The translations under genes and the position numbers were made by a program. 64,000 nt of DNA from Amphibalanus amphitrite (lineage: Eukaryota; Arthropoda; Thecostraca; Balanomorpha; Balanidae). The notes beneath the pieces were generated by a model. The model worked only from the letters and a program-made list of their open reading frames with translations, ran no database searches and was not told where the DNA came from. The DNA lies in the NCBI RefSeq assembly GCF_019059575.1, contig NW_024882876.1, positions 112,518 through 176,517 of the forward strand, written 5' to 3'. Positions 58,553 to 64,000 of this stretch are shown piece by piece (position 1 is the first letter of the stretch; every line of letters starts with the position of its first letter).

Positions 58553-61130
58553 CACTAACACCTAAGGAAAAATTCGTTAATTTCCAAGGCAGGCCAGGCT
58601 CACTACTGATGCCAAAATTGTCGACGTACCAACAGTAATTAAATTTCTTTAATAAATTATACAGTCATTAGATGAAATTAAATTTCTTGTATAAATTATA
58701 ACAAGTATGTAAGTAATTATCCTCCTGATTGTCTAGCATTGATTTTTAAATAAGAAATAATCAATTCTAAAATTAAGAACAATGTTCATAATAAGTGAGC
58801 AGAACCAAGCATCCAGTTTTGGACGCTTGGGTCGCAAGGCTATGCGTCCTATTTCAACAACAAGTGAGCAGAAAGCCAATGGGACTACTAGGGGCTAGCC
58901 CAGCGAGATCACAGTTAAATTAATAATTTATTTGAAGTTAAAAAATGTATCATTAAGCAAAGCATAAAAGGTACAGGGCGGGGACGCCGCTCTCGACTTC
59001 AAGGGTGGGAGGGGCGACCGGCGTGATGGTTCACGACTTCTACGCGACTAAGTAATTCCGTGAGGCCTTAAACATGGAGCAAGATAAGTTCACAAAAGAA
59101 TAAACTTACCTTTTCAGTCCTTTCCCACGCTGAAAAATACAGTATCTTCAAAAATAGCGTAAAAAACGATCCGCCTCTGACATTCGCCGACACACCCACT
59201 GACACCCACTGAAGAAAGCGGCGTTTTCGACGCACGTATGACGATAGATGGCTTCCAATAAATATGGTAGCACTGCAATACGAAGGATTTATTTGAGGCT
59301 TCAAGAGATCCTCCTGGCTATTGAAGGGAATTGCGAGAGTGCGAGAACTATAAAACGCGTTCTCTGTAGCTTGATATCAAGTATGTTCGCCTCGGTGCCA
59401 CGTTTATCCCTGTTATGTTCTACGATTTCTGCATGCATAATGCAAACTAAGAGCTGTTGTTGACTCACCTCTCAGTTGACAAGCTGCCCCTCACCAGGTC
59501 AGAGTCACAGGCGTGAGAAGCGACTGAAAGGTCCTGCCACCGGCCTCAGCTCCACATGCTTGTCATTCATTTGTCGTTACGGACACCTCAATAGTATGTG
59601 CCGGGCTACCCACTACTTCCCGCAAGAGTCTCAATCGGGCTGTAGCGCACATCGTTCCCGCAGTAATTGCAGAAGGCCGCGGGTCTCTTCCTAACTTGGC
59701 GGAGGTACTGGATAAGCAGACCAGCGAACGGCGCGGATATTGATATGGTGGACGGACGCTCGCGAAGAGGGGGATCGACTCGATGGGGAGGGATACCCAG
59801 GCCTGGCCACCCTCAGAACTTCCGGTCTGGGGAGGTGGGTGGGGAGGCAGGGGCCCGCTGATCACCACCATCCGAAGTGGAGCTCCCTGCGGCAGGGCGT
59901 GATTCTTTGCTCGAAGTTGTACCGCCCGGACTTCGTGAATGGCGGCACTCAGTCAACGGGCGAGACCGGCCTTCACCGTGAGAGTGCGGGGGGAAGCTAA
60001 TCAAGGGCAACCAGGGATCGCTCGCGTCCTGGCTCCGTTGAGTCATTTTCAATCCTCAGGGCTCAGGACAGTCAAATTATTTCCCTTAATGGTCAAATTA
60101 TTTCCCGGTCACCTTCAAGTCCGATGTGGGCAGCTCCCCAGGAGCAGGACTACGCGCGATGAGGTGACCGTTTGCGGGGCTGGCTGGCCTGCCCACTGGA
60201 TGGGCCCAGCCCCGACGACGAGTCACCTGTGTGACCACCCAGACGATTACGACGTCTCCCCCTAACTCCTATCATCCCTCCGGATCTGAAAAGGCCGCGT
60301 TGGCCCGAGCCCTCGTTTCTTATTGCGGCCCGAGCCCGCAATAAGAAACGATCGTGCAGCTGCACGCATTATGGCCTGTCCAAAGTGTCCATGGCGCAAT
60401 TTCACGACGCTGAATGCAGCTTTCACGCGTTTCAGTCCATCGCACATAAATAGATATTAGAAGTCCTTAAGAGCTCACCACCGCTCACATCTATGCCCTC
60501 GTCGCCAAAACCATCATAATCGAATCTCAAACGAATAGAGACGAAGATTCGGATACGTTGTATATTCTGCCTAGTATACATACACATTATTTATACATAT
60601 ATTGGATTGCTTCACCGCTCGCGGCGCGACTCTATGGCCTTCTCGTGCATACTCTAGCGCGCCGCTCCCCTGACAATCAACACATCATCATCGGCTTGGA
60701 ATGATCTCGAGGGCACGGCGATAGCTCGGTCCGCGCCGCCGTCACAACGCTCTAAACTGCCAGACGAACACATACACAGACACACGCGCAGTCGTGCTCC
60801 GAGCGCCGAGCAGAGGGCGCCACTGGCCCAGAGTGGGCGCCCCGTGGAGGGCGGGGTGATAAAACGGCCCTCGAGTACGCCGCTGAACGGGAACATCGGT
60901 GTTTGCGCGACTCGTGGCCAGCTGAAACCGGACCAGATATGCACCAATCAGCAAGATAGGCGATAAGACATCATGCACATTGTAACATTTGATCCACTTG
61001 ACAGCTAAGGGAAGTGACTGAATTTTGTGCCAATAAAAACCGATGTAATTAAATATGACTGTAACTCCCAGCAACAACAAAACTGCGGCCCCCTCAAATT
61101 ATCAACACATTGGCCATAGATAACACGAAT
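58553..61130. other. Intergenic region before the V-ATPase E 3' end; possible degraded retroelement at 59460-60300
   Basis: AT-rich to about 59.4 kb, then GC-richer. Around 59564-59604 a frame reads ICRYGHLNSMCRA, faintly like a gag zinc knuckle but with wrong spacing. I therefore only suggest a decayed mobile element. A perfect hairpin lies at 60314-60350. Confidence 0.3.
60314..60350. repeat. Perfect hairpin, 15-bp stem and 7-nt loop
   Basis: CGTTTCTTATTGCGG, loop CCCGAGC, then CCGCAATAAGAAACG. Same geometry as the hairpin at 53548-53584 but unrelated sequence. Confidence 0.95.
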
Positions 61131-61132
61131 CA

Positions 61133-61138
61133 TTTAAT
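61133..61138 (-). terminator. Candidate polyadenylation signal of V-ATPase subunit E
   Basis: ATTAAA on the minus strand, about 150 nt after the stop codon at 61290-61288. It is the common variant of the poly(A) hexamer; no AATAAA is nearer. Confidence 0.4.
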
Positions 61139-61287
61139 CGATGCAATTGCCAATGCCTATTTTCATCCACCCACGGAACACCGCTCAAGTAAAATTTAAC
61201 TGACAACTACCACCATCCCAGTCAGCGGGCAGTCACGTACCAGCCGTCCTCCGGCACTCTCCTCACTCTCCGCCACACAGTCAGCGT

Positions 61288-64000
61288 CTAGTCGTCGAAC
61301 TTGCGGTTCATGTTGCGGCCGAAGAGCGACGTCCTGATCTCGGGCAGCATCTGGCCGGCCAGCAGGTCCAGTCGCGACTCGAGCGTGTTGACGATCTTGA
61401 TCCGGTTACCCTTAGTGTGCATCTCGACACCGCCGCACCTGCCCGACGAGAGTAGAAGCGGGAGCGTTAGTGCACGCCGATGATGGAAGGGTAGCATATT
61501 TGACAAATCGATTAGAAAAATAATACCTAAATAAAAACGCTACAATCGGTAAGGGTGCAGGCAACACCACACGTCGAATCGGTGACAGTCACTACATTTA
61601 AACAACACCGAGTGGTTGTCATTTAAATAAGGTACCTAATCTGCCGTTAAACAACACTTAAAAACTGACATTACAACCGCACCTGTCACCGAACGCCCGG
61701 CTCCTAATACGGCACCGGACACCAGCCCTACCACGGCACCAGTCGCCTTCCCTCGCACGGTACCGGACACCAGGCCTACCACGGCGCCAGTAGCCTTCGC
61801 TAACACGGCACTCCCTCGACACGGGGCGCCGTCTACTCACACGTTGGCCGGCAGGAAGGTGTCGTCGATCTTGATCTGGACGTTCATGCCCTTGGTGGCC
61901 TCCTTGTACTGGCGGACGGCGCTGTCCAGGATGCTCTGGACCAGAGAGAGGTCCGCTTGGCGGCAGCGCACCGTCACCACCGGCTCCAGCAGCTGCGGAA
62001 AGACAGGCCGGGCTCAGACTCAGCTGGGTACGGTATACGGATACCAGCGAGCAGCACACAGAGTCAAATACTGCCGTGTGGTGAACAAAGAACGGTGGTC
62101 GCTCTTTATTGTTAAATGACGTGAGACACTACGCGAATTTTAGTGAAGCATTCCATTCGATGTAGATAAAAACGACGATACGCGGTTATGAAAATGTCAA
62201 ATGGAAGTAATAACAAATACCTCTTGGAATTGAGAAAAAATACATTTACAGAAAGTAAAAAAGTATCACAAATGGATAACACCGGACCACGTCCGACCAT
62301 GCATTTGAATTCATCAATCCCAAGGAAGTGCACAGGAGTCTCAAAAATTATCCCCCTAGGAAGTTCGGCACAAGCGTCGAATCCTATCTTTGAATTATGA
62401 ATGAAAGCGCAGGCGCATCCTAGTAAGGTGCACCAGCATTCAACATCCATTTCGAAATGACGAATGTAACGTGATACCATGACTGCAAAATCAACTGTTG
62501 ATATTTGTTTATTCCATTTCATAATTATCAAAAGTCCGACCCACAGATACAAAAGCCCTCTCTTCAGCAGACCCCTGGATCATCATGGTTCCTAGACCAT
62601 CCTTCGTGGAAGTCATTTGACATTTGAACTATCAGAAACAACCCCTGTACCAGCCTTCCAACAGCGCCTATGCCCACCTGGAAGAGTCCCTGGACGATGA
62701 GTGCCTGCAGCACGGGCCCGTAGCGCTGCGGATCGCTGGTGATCTGGCCGAGCCGGCGTCGCGCCTCCTCCACCACGCCGTACACGTGGTCCTCGCGCGC
62801 CTTCAGCACCTTCAGGCGCGCCTGGTTCTGCAGGTTCGAGTTCTGGCTGCGGGGAGCAGAGAAAAGTACGGTCACACGGGCTCTATTCGGCCCAACACTG
62901 GCTCGGTGAGGGCACGAAAAAAAAACTAAAATAAAGACAACATGTTCATAGATATTCTCCTTCGATATTAAATTTGTCAGAAGTTGACCTGACTCTAAAT
63001 GTTATCAGTTGACATGAGTTTGAATCAAGTACGGCTCTCGCGAGATTAAGCGGTAGGTTTTGCACTTTTACATTTCCGGTTATATCTCAGGAACTAATCA
63101 ATCTATGAGGGCATGCTCGATTTCCCGAAAAACGGTCATAAATCTGTAGACATAGAAACGGCATAAAAGTCATTTCTCGGTGCCACGGGGTGGGCACTGG
63201 GCAGGGTTGCCACCCATAATTCATTCACTGACAAGATATCGACCATAATGACGAGGCTGTGCAACACATCGGCGATAGAGACGGTTCAATTGTATCGTAC
63301 AGTCCGCTCACCGTGCAGTGTTGATGGGATACGGTGATGCCCCAGCCCCCAAACTTTACAATTCTGTCAATTTATCATCTACATGAATCTAGAGAGGCAT
63401 TTAACCTTCACCCTAGCAGCTTGAGGGAGGAATTTTGACTATGACATTTCAGTTTATATACGTGTAGTCGAGAACATCATGGCGCTGTCAAAGTTGATTA
63501 AGACCCATCACCCAGACACCCAGGTATGGTTCAGGAAACTTGTTTAGAATGGGTAAAGTTATAATGCTACATCATCCTCAGGAAAACATTAACCACAGAT
63601 AACAGTACTACTACTGTTATCTGTGCATTAACTAATTATCTTAAAACTCTTTCACTTCCATTTCCTCATAGGCATCAGACCTCATGTCAAGGGTCAGGCT
63701 TGTCAAGAACAAATACCTATACAAAATTTTCATCAGATTTTTTAGACATTGCTTAAAGCCTTAAGGGTTACACAACCCCATACACAGAGATGGTTGAAAC
63801 AGCAACTACAATCTATCCTGTCATGAGAGACCACAAGAATGATATGTACTTACATTTTCTTCTGCAGGTTGACCTGTTTGAGCCTCTTGTCATAGTATTC
63901 CTGGATCTTGATGCGCTGCTGGTGAACAAGCCTGCCCTTCTCAATGTTGAACTCCTCCTCTGCTTGGCTCATTTCCTCCACCTTTTCATTGGCCCTCCTG
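61288..64000 (-). CDS. Vha26: V-type proton ATPase subunit E, last four coding exons, truncated at window edge
   Basis: Peripheral-stalk subunit of the V1 sector of the vacuolar proton pump. Exons in transcript order are 64000-63854 (partial), 62846-62678, 61992-61841 and 61438-61288. Phases join. Sequence includes [112 protein letters not shown] and RNMNRKFDD then TAG. These are the hallmark segments of the family, including the conserved NTLESRLDL motif and the FGRNxNRKF C-terminus. The first 15-25 residues lie beyond the right edge. Residues present number about 220 of a usual 226-230. Confidence 0.96.
61690..61820. repeat. Two-copy, about 60-bp tandem repeat in a V-ATPase E intron
   Basis: Units share ACGGCACCGGACACCAG, CCTACCACGGCACCAG and GCCTTCCCTCGC-like segments. 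Unlike the beta-spectrin arrays this one does not span a splice junction. Confidence 0.75.
63594..63625. repeat. Perfect hairpin, 14-bp stem and 4-nt loop, in a V-ATPase E intron
   Basis: CACAGATAACAGTA, loop CTAC, then TACTGTTATCTGTG. The intron around it (62847-63853) otherwise shows no gene. Confidence 0.95.

Overview
The window is nuclear DNA of an intron-rich invertebrate. All splice sites used are GT-AG, genes are split into many short exons, and DNA transposons and minisatellites fill the introns. The encoded proteins look closest to arthropod (insect or crustacean) orthologues. A GC-rich crustacean is my best guess, but I cannot prove the species from the sequence.

Three conserved genes lie head-to-tail, all on the minus strand. 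(1) At 1-3998 are the first six coding exons (329 codons) of the PP2A 65-kDa scaffold subunit A; the 3' part lies off the left edge. (2) At 5740-41575 is a complete beta-spectrin gene. I rebuilt 39 coding exons whose phases all join, giving 7,299 nt (2,432 aa plus stop) when every exon is included. The order is tandem CH actin-binding domain, spectrin repeats, Ala/Pro/Ser-rich linker and C-terminal PH domain. (3) From 61288 past the right edge are the last four coding exons of V-ATPase subunit E. The roughly 20 kb between beta-spectrin and V-ATPase E holds no gene I recognise. It is GC-rich up to about 55 kb and AT-rich and transposon-rich after that.

The most unusual feature is a set of seven short tandem arrays (unit about 33 to 81 bp) that each straddle an exon-intron junction. 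The end of the exon and its splice site have been copied several times into the neighbouring intron. The largest has ten extra copies of one beta-spectrin 3' splice site. That array was later split by a 1,967-bp hAT-like element with a perfect 8-bp target duplication; removing the element restores the 70-72 bp spacing exactly.

Other points of interest are an alternative beta-spectrin first exon whose phase fits the CH1 exon, three consecutive phase-1 symmetric cassette exons in the linker before the PH domain, four TGACGTCA sites in 274 bp upstream of PP2A-A, several transposons with readable ends, and perfect short hairpins. I found no operon-like, CRISPR-like or viral system.
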